Assembly: GCA_023402395.1 (NCBI GenBank)
Contig: JAEYGI010000040.1
Coordinates: forward strand, 806,001-870,000
DNA: 64,000 bases
Direction: 5' to 3'
Source of the DNA: Bacillota bacterium
GTDB taxonomy: Bacteria; Bacillota; UBA4882; UBA8346
Shown: piece after piece, positions 27,879 through 36,741 of the stretch
Numbering within the stretch: the first letter of the stretch is position 1
Layout: the number at the start of each line of letters is the position of its first letter
The notes under the pieces: model-generated
The model's input: only the letters and a program-made list of their open reading frames with translations
Database searches by the model: none
What the model was told of the DNA's origin: nothing
Program-made: the position numbers and the translations under genes

Positions 27879-28766
27879 TTGCTGAAGGATCTTTTCAAGA
27901 CCAAACCAAAGTATATTACGGTTAAAACCGACCAAGAGTTTACCCGGAAAGTCGAGATTGAGAAGAAAGAGATCCCGGATGGACTATGGGTCAAATGCAA
28001 TCGCTGTTCCCAGATTTCCTATCATAAAGATATTGAAAAAAATCTGAAAGTCTGTCCCAAATGCGATTTTCATTTTCGAATCGGCGCCAAAGAACGTTTA
28101 GCGTTATTGGCCGACGAGTTTGAAGAATTCGCAGGCAACCTGCGAACCGTCAATCCCTTGAATTTTCCGGATTACGAAAGCAAAGTCAAGAAATCGCAAA
28201 AAGCGACCGAGCTTACTGAGGCTGCCATTACCGGTCGGGCGCTCATCAATTCCATCCCTGCGGCGCTTGCGATCATTGATTTTGGATTTGTCGGGGGCTC
28301 CATGGGTTCGGTGGTGGGAGAGAAGCTCACTCGTGCCATCGAGTACGCCGCCGAAAACCAACTGCCGTTTGTAGCCGTTTCGGGCGGCGGTGGCGGGGCT
28401 CGCATGCATGAAGGTATTTTATCCCTGATGCAAATGGCCAAAACCAGCCAGGCTTTGAATAAACTATCCGAAGCCAATTGCCTGTATATTTCAGTATTAA
28501 CCGATCCGACCATGGGCGGTATCTTCGCCAGCTTCGCCTCATTGGGAGATATTATCATTGCCGAACCGGACGCCTTGATCGGTTTCGCCGGTCCCCGGGT
28601 GATTCAGCAAACTATCCGGCAGACGCTTCCCCCCGGTTTTCAGACGTCGGAGTTTCTTTTGGAACACGGCATTATCGATCTAATCGTCCCCAGAAAAGAC
28701 ATGAAGTCAACCTTAACTCAATTGCTGAGATTCCATGTGAAGGCGGGTGAGAACCATGGCAACTAA
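27879..28766 (+). CDS. accD: Acetyl-CoA carboxylase carboxyltransferase subunit beta
   Basis: With AccA it moves the carboxyl group from biotin to acetyl-CoA, giving malonyl-CoA for fatty-acid synthesis. The N-terminal zinc ribbon has two CxxC pairs (CNRC and CPKC), followed by the crotonase-like core with SGGGGARMHEG. Length is 295 residues. The start is TTG 27879 after AAGGAG. It overlaps accA by 11 bases. Confidence 0.97.
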   Translation: MLKDLFKTKPKYITVKTDQEFTRKVEIEKKEIPDGLWVKCNRCSQISYHKDIEKNLKVCPKCDFHFRIGAKERLALLADEFEEFAGNLRTVNPLNFPDYESKVKKSQKATELTEAAITGRALINSIPAALAIIDFGFVGGSMGSVVGEKLTRAIEYAAENQLPFVAVSGGGGGARMHEGILSLMQMAKTSQALNKLSEANCLYISVLTDPTMGGIFASFASLGDIIIAEPDALIGFAGPRVIQQTIRQTLPPGFQTSEFLLEHGIIDLIVPRKDMKSTLTQLLRFHVKAGENHGN

Positions 28767-29724
28767 TATCGGGCTGGTTCTCGATTTTGAAAAACCCGTT
28801 CTTGAACTTGAAAAACAGATCGAAGAGTTAAAGCAGTTCTCCCAGGAAAAAGGGATCGATATGGCCGACCAAATCGCAGCACTGGAGGAGAAGGCCAATA
28901 ATCTTCGCTGGAATATCTTTAAAAACCTTACACCTTGGCAACGGATTCTCATTGCCCGTCACGCCAAACGCCCCACTTTTCTCGATTATGTGGGGATGAT
29001 CACGACCGATTTCATTGAACTTCACGGAGACCGGCTTTATCGTGATGATCCGTCCTTGATCGGCGGAATCGCTTATCTGGACGGTATTCCGGTGACCATT
29101 ATCGGCCAGCAGAAAGGCCGTGACACCAAAGAAAAAATCCTTCGGAATTTTGGCCAGCCTCATCCCGAAGGATACCGGAAAGCGTTGCGCTTGATGCACC
29201 AAGCTGATAAATTTAACCGGCCTCTAATCTGTCTGGTTGATGTTGTGGGCGCGTTTCCCGGCGTGGAAGCCGAAGAACGCGGTCAGGGCGAGGCAATTGC
29301 CAGAAACATCCTTGAAATGGCCAATCTTTCCATTCCGGTGATTGTCGTAATCACTGGTGAGGGAGGTAGTGGCGGTGCCCTGGCGGTCGGAGTCGGCAAT
29401 CGGGTGTTAATCATGGAAAACTCATATTATTCGGTTATCTCGCCGGAAGGGTGCGCCTCCATTCTCTGGAAAGACGCGGCGAAGGCTTCCGATGCCGCCG
29501 AGGCATTGAAGTTAAGTCCGGAAAATCTGCTGGAATTGGGAATTGTCGATGAAATCATCCCGGAACCGCTGGGCGGGGCACATAAAAACCCTTCTGAAGC
29601 CGCAGCCAATTTGAAGAATTCAATTTTGAAACATCTCTGGGAATTAATGAATTTATCCCGCACCGAGCTTGTCGAGCAACGGTATCAACGCTTTCGAAGT
29701 TATGGAGTTTTTTTTGAGGATTAA
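28756..29724 (+). CDS. accA: Acetyl-CoA carboxylase carboxyltransferase subunit alpha
   Basis: Carries the carboxybiotin-binding half of the carboxyltransferase active site. Family features include the N-terminal DFEKPVLELE helix, GRDTKEKILRNFG and GEGGSGGALA. I chose ATG 28756, which begins at the usual MATNIGL-type N-terminus; GTG 28747 is possible. Length 322 residues is normal. The next genes are pfkA and pyk, a common Clostridia order. Confidence 0.97.
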   Translation: MATNIGLVLDFEKPVLELEKQIEELKQFSQEKGIDMADQIAALEEKANNLRWNIFKNLTPWQRILIARHAKRPTFLDYVGMITTDFIELHGDRLYRDDPSLIGGIAYLDGIPVTIIGQQKGRDTKEKILRNFGQPHPEGYRKALRLMHQADKFNRPLICLVDVVGAFPGVEAEERGQGEAIARNILEMANLSIPVIVVITGEGGSGGALAVGVGNRVLIMENSYYSVISPEGCASILWKDAAKASDAAEALKLSPENLLELGIVDEIIPEPLGGAHKNPSEAAANLKNSILKHLWELMNLSRTELVEQRYQRFRSYGVFFED

Positions 29725-29754
29725 AAATAATTCCTTTCTTGGGGTGATCTCATT

Positions 29755-30741
29755 ATGAAAATCGGGATATTGACCAGCGGCGGAGATGCGCCGGGAATGA
29801 ACGCGGCAATTCGGGCCATTGTGCGTAAAGCGCTTTATCATGGCTGTCAGGTGTTCGGGGTGAAACGAGGGTATAGCGGACTGTTGGAGGGCGATATCAT
29901 CCCGATGAACGCCCGTTCGGTGGGGGATATTTTACAGCGTGGCGGCACCATACTGCAATCGGCCCGCTGTCCCGCGTTTAAAACCACCGAAGGTCAGGCC
30001 AAGGCCAAGGAACAACTGGACAAATTTGGGTTTAACGGGTTGATCGTCATCGGCGGCGATGGTTCTTTTCGAGGCGCTCAGACCTTGAACAAAATGGGTT
30101 TTCAAACGGTCGGGATCCCAGCCACCATTGATAATGACATTGGATGCACCGATTATACCATCGGTTACGACACTGCCGTCAATACGGTGCTTGACGCGAT
30201 GAACAAAATTCGGGACACGGCTTCTTCGCATAACCGGGTTTATGTGATTGAAGTCATGGGTAAAAATTCGGGATTTATCGCGGTAGCGGCTGGTCTTACC
30301 GGAGGCGCCGAATCGATTTTGATTCCGGAATTTCCTTATGACCTGGAACAAGTCTCTAAACAGATCCTGCAAAGCGCTAAACATGGCAAAACGCATAGTA
30401 TTATTCTAGTGGCAGAAGGTTTGTTCGGAGATCCGGCCGAGATGGAGCATTCCAGCGGTTTCCGAGTCGGACAGTTCGTTTCTGAACGCACCGGCTGTGA
30501 AACCCGGATTACAGTCCTTGGGCATATCCAGCGCGGCGGGACTCCTTCATTTTTTGACCGGAAAATCGCCGTATTGATGGGCGCCAAAGCGGTTGACCTG
30601 CTGTTGGCCGGTGAGACCGAAAAAATGGTGGGCATCGTCGGTGACGAGATCGAAGCCTTCGATATGGATCTGGCGATTAGCACCAAAAAAACCGTCGACG
30701 TGGAACAATTAAAACTGGCTAATATCATGGCCAGTTTATAG
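29755..30741 (+). CDS. pfkA: ATP-dependent 6-phosphofructokinase
   Basis: Commits fructose 6-phosphate to glycolysis. The sequence shows the ATP site GGDGSFRGA, GIPATIDNDI for the catalytic Asp region, and SSHNRVYVIEVMG. The Gly-rich motif is the ATP and not the pyrophosphate form. At 328 residues it is slightly longer than the 320-residue Bacillus enzyme. pyk follows ten bases later, so both irreversible steps are co-expressed. Confidence 0.96.
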   Translation: MKIGILTSGGDAPGMNAAIRAIVRKALYHGCQVFGVKRGYSGLLEGDIIPMNARSVGDILQRGGTILQSARCPAFKTTEGQAKAKEQLDKFGFNGLIVIGGDGSFRGAQTLNKMGFQTVGIPATIDNDIGCTDYTIGYDTAVNTVLDAMNKIRDTASSHNRVYVIEVMGKNSGFIAVAAGLTGGAESILIPEFPYDLEQVSKQILQSAKHGKTHSIILVAEGLFGDPAEMEHSSGFRVGQFVSERTGCETRITVLGHIQRGGTPSFFDRKIAVLMGAKAVDLLLAGETEKMVGIVGDEIEAFDMDLAISTKKTVDVEQLKLANIMASL

Positions 30742-30751
30742 GAGGGCTTGC

Positions 30752-32170
30752 TTGAAAAAAACCAAAGTAATCTGCACCCTGGGTCCGGCCAGTTCCGATC
30801 CTGCTGTATTGGAAAAGATGATCCGCGCCGGCATGAACATCGCCAGGCTTAATTTTTCACATGGCTTGTATGAAGAACATTTTCGCCGCATTCAGCTGGT
30901 GCGGGAAGTTTCCGCCAAAATGGGAAAGCCCGTGGGAATCCTGGCGGATATTCAAGGGCCGAAAATCCGCACCGGGACTATCAACCCGTCGCCAATGGAT
31001 TTGGCTGAGGGCTCCCGGGTGCGGCTGACGATAAACCCGAAAAACGATGGGGTTCCCGGATATATTTTTGTGGATTATCCAACACTAATTACGGATCTTC
31101 GCATCGGCGGCCAGCTATTTTTAGCGGATGGCATGATTCGGCTGTCAGTGCTGGATATGACTGAATCCGATCTTGAATGCGAAGTTCTTAGCGGTGGTGA
31201 GCTGACTTCCAGAAAGGGAGTGACCTTGCCCGGCGTATCCGTCAATTTACCGGCGATCATGGAAAAAGATCGCTCCGATATCGAATTTGTGATTAAGCAG
31301 GAAGTGGATTTTATCGCGGTATCGTTTGCCCGCAAGGCGGAACATCTGGCGGAGATCCGTTCTCTAGTCCATGAACTGGGCGGGGATCAAATGATCATCG
31401 CCAAAATCGAAAATGAAGAGGGTTTCCGCAACTGCGAAGAGATTTTACAGGTTTGCGACGGGATTATGGTAGCCCGTGGCGATTTGGGCGTAGAAATTCC
31501 ACCGGAAGAAGTCCCGTTAATTCAAAAATACTTGATCGAAATCTGCAATACGGCCGGAAAACCAGTAATTACCGCGACCGAAATGCTGGAATCGATGGTT
31601 CGCAACCCCCGGCCGACCCGGGCGGAAATAACCGACATCGCTCACGCGATTCTGGACGGCACCGACGCGATTATGTTGTCCGCCGAAACCGCCGTCGGCC
31701 GCTATCCCATCACCTCCGTGGAGATGATGGGAAGGGTCGCGGAACGGATCGAAAACTCGTTGAAATATGAAGAACTTTTATCAAAAAAACGGATCGGGGC
31801 ATTTCCCTCCGTGGGCGACGCCATCAGTCACGCTACTTGCCAAACCTCGTTGGATCTGAAGGCCACCGCGATCATCAGTTCAACTCAGTCGGGAAGCACC
31901 GCGCGAATGGTTTCCAAATATCGCCCGCAAGCTCCGATTGTGGCGGCGACTCCCTCGGACCGCGTGGCGCAACAGCTGACGCTTTCCTGGGGAGTGTATC
32001 CGGTTATTGTTCCTCCGGCCAAAACCATTGACAGCATGTTTGATCTAAGTGTTGAAGCCGCTAAAAAAACCGGATTCATCAATCAAAATGATTTAATTGT
32101 AATCACCGCCGGAGTTCGGACCGGCATTCCCGGTTCGACCAATTTGTTACAAGTGCTGCAGGTTGAATAG
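30752..32170 (+). CDS. pyk: Pyruvate kinase
   Basis: Makes pyruvate and ATP from phosphoenolpyruvate. Conserved parts include ARLNFSHG, the catalytic MVARGDLGVEIP and the TATEMLESM signature. Length is 472 residues, the Escherichia coli type without the extra C-terminal PEP-utiliser domain of Bacillus. The start is TTG 30752 after GGAGGG. Confidence 0.97.
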   Translation: MKKTKVICTLGPASSDPAVLEKMIRAGMNIARLNFSHGLYEEHFRRIQLVREVSAKMGKPVGILADIQGPKIRTGTINPSPMDLAEGSRVRLTINPKNDGVPGYIFVDYPTLITDLRIGGQLFLADGMIRLSVLDMTESDLECEVLSGGELTSRKGVTLPGVSVNLPAIMEKDRSDIEFVIKQEVDFIAVSFARKAEHLAEIRSLVHELGGDQMIIAKIENEEGFRNCEEILQVCDGIMVARGDLGVEIPPEEVPLIQKYLIEICNTAGKPVITATEMLESMVRNPRPTRAEITDIAHAILDGTDAIMLSAETAVGRYPITSVEMMGRVAERIENSLKYEELLSKKRIGAFPSVGDAISHATCQTSLDLKATAIISSTQSGSTARMVSKYRPQAPIVAATPSDRVAQQLTLSWGVYPVIVPPAKTIDSMFDLSVEAAKKTGFINQNDLIVITAGVRTGIPGSTNLLQVLQVE

Positions 32171-32213
32171 TGGAATATAGGTAAACTAATTAATAAAATA
32201 GAGGGTGATCTGA

Positions 32214-32531
32214 TTGCTAACGTTGGATCAGAATAATTTTCAGTCCGAGGTACTCCAGTCCAAAATACCGATTTTGGTTGATTTTTGGGCTCCCTGGTGC
32301 GGTCCTTGCCGGATGCTTGCCCCGATCATTGACGAGATCGCCGGCCAGTACGGCGAAAAGATTCGCGTGGGGAAAATCAACGTAGATGAGAACCAAGAAC
32401 TGGCTGGACAGTACGGGGTAATGAGCATTCCTACGGTTTGCCTCTTCTCAAATGGAGAACCGGTAGCAAGATTGGTCGGTTTTCGTCAAAAAAAGGAGAT
32501 TCAGGCCGAAATCGATAAACATTTAAAATAA
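32214..32531 (+). CDS. trxA: Thioredoxin
   Basis: A 105-residue thioredoxin with the redox motif WAPWCGPC (Cys pair in CGPC) and the cis-Pro segment SIPTVCLF. It reduces cytosolic disulfides. An extra Cys follows the cis-Pro Thr-Val pair. The start is TTG behind GAGGGTGAT. Possibly read with pyk, as no terminator separates them. Confidence 0.95.
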   Translation: MLTLDQNNFQSEVLQSKIPILVDFWAPWCGPCRMLAPIIDEIAGQYGEKIRVGKINVDENQELAGQYGVMSIPTVCLFSNGEPVARLVGFRQKKEIQAEIDKHLK

Positions 32532-32548
32532 ATTATTTTTACGAAAGT

Positions 32549-32578
32549 TTGACAAACGTGCTGGCAATCAGTTATAAT
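32549..32578 (+). promoter_or_regulatory. Sigma-A promoter of the metK transcript
   Basis: Perfect TTGACA (32549-32554) and TATAAT (32573-32578) with an 18-base spacer, about 20 bases before the riboswitch. Confidence 0.9.
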
Positions 32579-32598
32579 TGATATAATCCAATTGAATA

Positions 32599-32698
32599 CT
32601 CATCAAGAGAGGTGGAGGGAAATGGCCCGATGAAACCCAGCAACCCGGGAAGTTGATCCGCAGGGTGCTAATTCCCCCAGAGGATTCTGGAAGATGAG
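32599..32698 (+). promoter_or_regulatory. SAM-I riboswitch (S box)
   Basis: The leader has the S-box core: closing stem CTCATC/GATGAG, AGAGAGGTGGAGGGA, GGCCCGATGAAACCC, CAACC and GGGTGCTAATTCC. It binds S-adenosylmethionine and, when full, lets the following terminator form, so metK is expressed only when SAM is low. Confidence 0.96.
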
Positions 32699-32707
32699 CC
32701 GATCTTT

Positions 32708-32731
32708 CCCTTCCGATGTGGGAGGGTTTTT
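32708..32731 (+). terminator. Riboswitch-controlled terminator
   Basis: Stem CCCTTCC/GGGAGGG with one G-U pair and a five-base loop, then five T. It forms the expression platform of the SAM-I riboswitch. Confidence 0.85.
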
Positions 32732-32764
32732 ATTTTATATAACAAATAATAAGGAGTTGATCAT

Positions 32765-33946
32765 ATGGCCAAAAAACAGTTGTTTACGTCCGAATCGGTT
32801 ACCGAAGGACATCCGGATAAGATCTGCGATCAGATCTCCGATGCCGTGCTCGATTCCATACTAGCCAAGGATCCCAATGCCCGGGTGGCCTGCGAAACTT
32901 CGGTTACTACCGGATTGGTGCTAGTGATGGGCGAGATTACCACCAATTGCTACGCCGATATCCCCAAAGTCGCGCGGGAAACCATTCGGGAGATTGGCTA
33001 TACCCGGGCCAAATATGGGTTTGATTGTGAAACCTGCGCGGTAATCACTTCCATCGATGAACAATCTCCCGACATCGCCTTGGGCGTCAACAAAGCGCTG
33101 GAAGCCAAAACCGGACAAATGGATGACCAGGAGATCGAAGCGATTGGCGCGGGTGATCAAGGGATGGTATTCGGCTATGCCTGCGATGAAAATTCCGAAT
33201 ATATGCCGATGCCAATCTCGCTGGCCCATCAGTTGACCCGCAGATTGTCCTCTTTGCGAAAGAATAACGAGCTTGAATACCTCCGTCCCGACGGAAAAAG
33301 CCAAGTAACCGTCGAGTACGTGGATGGACGTCCGGCACGGGTCGACACTGTCGTCATCTCGACGCAACATGACCCGGCGGTTGATCATGACCAGATCGAG
33401 AAAGATGTTTTGGAACAAGTAATCAAGCCGGTTATCCCGGCTGGTTTATTGGACGGACAAACCAAATACTTCATCAATCCCACCGGGCGGTTTGTAATCG
33501 GCGGGCCGCAAGGGGACTCCGGACTGACCGGGCGGAAAATTATTGTGGATACTTATGGCGGAATGGCCCGTCACGGTGGAGGCGCCTTTTCTGGAAAAGA
33601 TCCCACCAAAGTCGACCGCTCCGCCGCCTATGCCGCCCGACATGCAGCTAAAAATATTGTAGCGGCCGGTCTGGCCAGCCGTTGCGAAATTCAGATCTCG
33701 TATGCCATTGGCGTCGCCCGGCCGGTTTCGGTAATGGTGGATACCTTTGGCACTGGAAAGATCTCCGACGCAGCAATCGAAGAGTTAATCCGGAAACATT
33801 TTGATCTGCGGCCGGCGGCGATCATCCAGAATCTGAGATTAAGGCAACCAATCTATCGCCAAGTAGCGGCTTATGGTCACTTTGGCCGCAATGACCTTGA
33901 TCTCCCCTGGGAAAAACTTGACAAAGTTCATTTGCTTAATGCCTAA
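32765..33946 (+). CDS. metK: S-adenosylmethionine synthetase
   Basis: Makes SAM from methionine and ATP. Typical segments: FTSESVTEGHPDKICDQISD at the start, GAGDQGMVFGYA in the middle and GGGAFSGKDPTKVDRS. Length is 393 residues. AAGGAG precedes the ATG. SAM made here feeds the radical SAM protein, methyltransferases and the riboswitch that controls the gene. Confidence 0.98.
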   Translation: MAKKQLFTSESVTEGHPDKICDQISDAVLDSILAKDPNARVACETSVTTGLVLVMGEITTNCYADIPKVARETIREIGYTRAKYGFDCETCAVITSIDEQSPDIALGVNKALEAKTGQMDDQEIEAIGAGDQGMVFGYACDENSEYMPMPISLAHQLTRRLSSLRKNNELEYLRPDGKSQVTVEYVDGRPARVDTVVISTQHDPAVDHDQIEKDVLEQVIKPVIPAGLLDGQTKYFINPTGRFVIGGPQGDSGLTGRKIIVDTYGGMARHGGGAFSGKDPTKVDRSAAYAARHAAKNIVAAGLASRCEIQISYAIGVARPVSVMVDTFGTGKISDAAIEELIRKHFDLRPAAIIQNLRLRQPIYRQVAAYGHFGRNDLDLPWEKLDKVHLLNA

Positions 33947-33970
33947 AGCCGGTCATCCCGGCTTTTTACT
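33945..33970 (+). terminator. Terminator of metK
   Basis: Stem AAAGCCGG/CCGGCTTT beginning on the metK stop codon, followed by T-rich sequence. Confidence 0.85.
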
Positions 33971-34045
33971 TTTATTTTTCGAGTCTAAAGTCAATCCGCA
34001 AGATTGCCGAAATTGAAAATAATGATGCCCATCAGGGGGGTATTC

Positions 34046-35206
34046 ATGGCTGAAGTAATCGATTTCAGTATTGTCGATAAAATTATTAAAGACACCCTAG
34101 CCGCTATTGAATTAAGCAAAGTTAATCTGTTTGATATCGCAGAAAGCGCCAAAAGCGTTCAAAAAAGGATGCAATCGGACCTTGATCGCGTCAATGACGA
34201 AGTTAAACAAGTCATTGAAATTGTCGATCGCCTGGAGATATTATACAAAAAGGCCCGGGTTCATCTAATGGAAGTTAGTAAGGATTTTAACCGCTACAGC
34301 GAGGATGACATTAAAACGGCGTATCGTTATGCGCAAGAACTCCAAGTTCAACTGGCGGTTGAAAACGAAAAAGAAAAAGGATTGCGTTTGAAGCGGGACG
34401 AACTTTCCCGATCAATTGCCAGAATCAACGATATGTCGCAGAAAGCAGAGGAATTGGTCTCAAAGGTCGATATCGCCCTCACATTCTTAAGTGGCAATCT
34501 GACCGAATTCAGTCAGCAAATGAACGGGCTCCAGCAAAAACAATATATTGGTGGCCGGATCATCTTGGCGCAAGAAGAAGAACGAAAACGGGTCGCGCGC
34601 GAGATTCATGACGGACCGGCCCAAGCTATGGCCAATGTTGTTTTGCGGGCGGAACTATGTGAGAAACTTCTAAAAACCGCCCGCGCCGATGTTGGCGAGG
34701 AATTGCAGCAATTGAAGAAAAGCGTCAAGGATAGTCTGCAAGAGGTGCGCCGGATTATTTTTAACTTGCGGCCGATGACTCTCGATGATCTGGGGCTGGT
34801 CCCGACCTTGAAGCGTTTTTTCGAGGAATTCAAAATCCGAGAGGGGTTTGAAGTCCACCTTGAAGTGCACGGCGAGGAAAAAAGGTTAAAAACAACTTAC
34901 GAAGTTGCCTTGTTCCGGTTGATTCAAGAAGGGGTCAATAACGCCCAAAAACACGCCCATGCCGAGAATATTTTAGTGCTCATCGAATTCGGGGCGCCGG
35001 AGATTATGGTCAAAATTACCGATGACGGTCGGGGGTTCGACCTTTCCAAAGTATTAGACGAGGTGGCGGGCAAAGAAAGTTTTGGCTTACTGAGCATGAA
35101 AGAGCGGATCGAATTATTAAACGGCGAATTGACCATCGAGACCGCTTTAAATGCAGGAACCACGATAACTGCTTCCGTTCCAACGGATCAAGCGCTAGAT
35201 GGGTAG
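34046..35206 (+). CDS. degS: DegS-type cytosolic sensor histidine kinase
   Basis: A soluble kinase of the HisKA_3/HATPase type. The N-terminal 170 residues are charged coiled coil, as in Bacillus DegS. The phospho-acceptor box is REIHDGPAQAM and the ATPase motifs are QEGVNNAQKHA and DDGRGFDL. ATG 34046 follows a run of six G; the frame extends 14 codons upstream without a better site. 386 residues matches DegS. It is followed after ten bases by its response regulator. Confidence 0.9.
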   Translation: MAEVIDFSIVDKIIKDTLAAIELSKVNLFDIAESAKSVQKRMQSDLDRVNDEVKQVIEIVDRLEILYKKARVHLMEVSKDFNRYSEDDIKTAYRYAQELQVQLAVENEKEKGLRLKRDELSRSIARINDMSQKAEELVSKVDIALTFLSGNLTEFSQQMNGLQQKQYIGGRIILAQEEERKRVAREIHDGPAQAMANVVLRAELCEKLLKTARADVGEELQQLKKSVKDSLQEVRRIIFNLRPMTLDDLGLVPTLKRFFEEFKIREGFEVHLEVHGEEKRLKTTYEVALFRLIQEGVNNAQKHAHAENILVLIEFGAPEIMVKITDDGRGFDLSKVLDEVAGKESFGLLSMKERIELLNGELTIETALNAGTTITASVPTDQALDG

Positions 35207-35216
35207 GGTGCAATGA

Positions 35217-35882
35217 ATGTCAATGATTAAAGTAATGATAGTTGAGGATCACGCTTTGGTACGGCAAGGCTTGCGACAACTGTTGTCCTTGGAAACGGAC
35301 CTTGAAGTTGCCGGAGAAGCGCAAGACGGCAATGAAGTGTTGGAACTCGTCAACACTGTCAGGCCGGATGTCATATTAATGGATCTCAATCTCCCCGGTA
35401 AAAACGGCATTGAACTTACCAAGGAGTTGAAAGCCAACTTTCCCGAGATCAATATTTTGGCGCTCACCATTGACAATGATCAGAGCCATGTTTCCAAAAT
35501 AATCAAGGCCGGCGCTTCCGGGTATGTCCTCAAGGACATTGATCCCGATACCCTTTATGAAGCCATCCGGGTCGTATCGAAAGGTGACGCTTATATTCAA
35601 CCTTGCTTGCTTACCAAACTGTTAAATGAATTCCGGCAGTTTATGAACGAGGAAAAAACCACTGTTTTGCCGGAGGAACTGGGACTGACTCAGCGCGAAT
35701 TAGAGATTGTTTCCTATATTGCCAGCGGCAACAGCAATAAGGATATTGCCGAGAAGCTATTCATCAGTGAAAAAACCGTTAAAAACCACGTTAGCAGTAT
35801 TTTAAAAAAGATGGCGCTGGAAGACCGGACTCAAGTGGCGGTCTATGCATACCGAAAAGGATTGGTTTCACAGCAGGACTAG
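35217..35882 (+). CDS. degU: DegU-type response regulator
   Basis: NarL/FixJ-type regulator: receiver domain (about 4-120) with the acidic pocket VEDH and the phosphorylated Asp in LMDLNLPGKNG, then a LuxR-type helix-turn-helix near 155-215 with SEKTVKNHVSSIL. Length 221 residues. It pairs with degS. The following repeat region and the Flp pilin gene could be targets (inference). In Bacillus DegU governs exoenzymes, motility and biofilm genes. Confidence 0.92.
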   Translation: MSMIKVMIVEDHALVRQGLRQLLSLETDLEVAGEAQDGNEVLELVNTVRPDVILMDLNLPGKNGIELTKELKANFPEINILALTIDNDQSHVSKIIKAGASGYVLKDIDPDTLYEAIRVVSKGDAYIQPCLLTKLLNEFRQFMNEEKTTVLPEELGLTQRELEIVSYIASGNSNKDIAEKLFISEKTVKNHVSSILKKMALEDRTQVAVYAYRKGLVSQQD

Positions 35883-35934
35883 ATGGCTCGGAGGCTGCTC
35901 TCGGTTGCTTCGACGCTCATTTTCTTTTCGAAAG

Positions 35935-36086
35935 TTTTCGTTTTCTTTCAGATGCTTTTGATTGGACAATAGAATGCTTTCGTTCTCTTTCGTTTACTTT
36001 CGGTTCGACAACAAAATCCTTTCGTTTGCTTTTGAATTCTTTCGATTTGACAATAAAACCTTTTCGTTTACTTTCGGATGCTTTCG
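35935..36086. repeat. 42-bp tandem repeat of 10-bp-phased CTTTCG hexamers
   Basis: Four units, each with three hexamers CTTTCG or one-base variants at exact 10-base steps: 35935/45/55, 35977/87/97, 36019/29/39, 36061/71/81. A GACAAT or GACAAC block recurs at 35965, 36007 and 36049. The region is T-rich on the plus strand. No protein frame spans it. Confidence 0.8.
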
Positions 36087-36090
36087 TTTT

Positions 36091-36130
36091 TGTGGATAAA
36101 TGTGGATTTTTGACAACCTGTTGTGGATTT
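36091..36130 (+). promoter_or_regulatory. Cluster of DnaA-box-like sites
   Basis: TGTGGATAA at 36091-36099 is a perfect complement of the DnaA box TTATCCACA. TGTGGATTT copies follow at 36101 and 36122. The first two continue the 10-base step of the hexamer array, and the third lies 21 bases on. Upstream of the Flp pilin gene. Confidence 0.5.
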
Positions 36131-36209
36131 TGGAAACGGTTGGCGCCGGAAACCGGCGAGTTTCGGCCACAATTTCAATTTTGAGCTGGGATTGCAAGGA
36201 GTGGTGGGA

Positions 36210-36365
36210 GTGTTGAAGAAAGTTTTAAAGGAAGAAAAAGGACAAGGCATGATCGAGTATGGTCTGATCATTGCGTTAATCGCGGTTTTTTTAATTGGTG
36301 CCTTAATGGTTATGAGAAGCGGTTTTGATCATGTTTTTAGTGGTATCTCCGAAACGATGAAATAA
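36210..36365 (+). CDS. Flp-type (type IVb) pilin
   Basis: A 51-residue prepilin with the Flp signature: short basic leader, GQGMIEYGLIIALIAV and one membrane helix. Cleavage would be after the Gly before QGMIEY, leaving the Glu at position 5. GTG 36210 lies eight bases after AAGGAG; the longer in-frame ATG adds an unrelated sequence. Flp pilins build adhesive Tad pili, yet no other tad gene is in the window. Confidence 0.85.
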   Translation: MLKKVLKEEKGQGMIEYGLIIALIAVFLIGALMVMRSGFDHVFSGISETMK

Positions 36366-36732
36366 TTCCCTTGGCAATTAAAGGAGTTCCATCGGAGATT
36401 TATTGTATTTATTGCCATCATCGGACTTTACCTCGTTTTAGGGTAAGGTCTTACTATTTTGTCAACCAAATTTCGAAATGACGATGAAGAAGATTAGCAT
36501 GAATTGCCGTTATCTATTATTGATGGCTTTTTGAAGTGTTGCTGGAAATTTTGATAAGAATCCAAAAATATCTTCTTGCTGGACAACTCAACCTGGCATA
36601 CAATGATTTTAAAACCGGATCCGTCAAAACTAATCAAATAATATCAAATTGACGATAATATTTTATAATCACGGATGATTAGAATATACCTAAAATAAAA
36701 ACGCGTTCTCAAAACCTGAGAGCTAATGGCAG
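36366..36732. other. Intergenic region between pilin and receiver genes
   Basis: About 370 AT-rich bases with no supported reading frame. A weak hairpin TTACC/GGGTAA lies near 36430 and a short CTC/GAG hairpin just before the next gene. No clear terminator follows the pilin gene. Confidence 0.5.
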
Positions 36733-36741
36733 GTGAACCGG

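Noticed and set aside
35935..36130. CRISPR array
   Set aside because: The repeats are imperfect and back-to-back, with no unique spacers, no leader and no cas genes in the window.
36091..36130. Chromosomal origin of replication
   Set aside because: Only one perfect DnaA box and no dnaA, dnaN, rpmH or gyrase genes nearby. Kept only as a finding to test.
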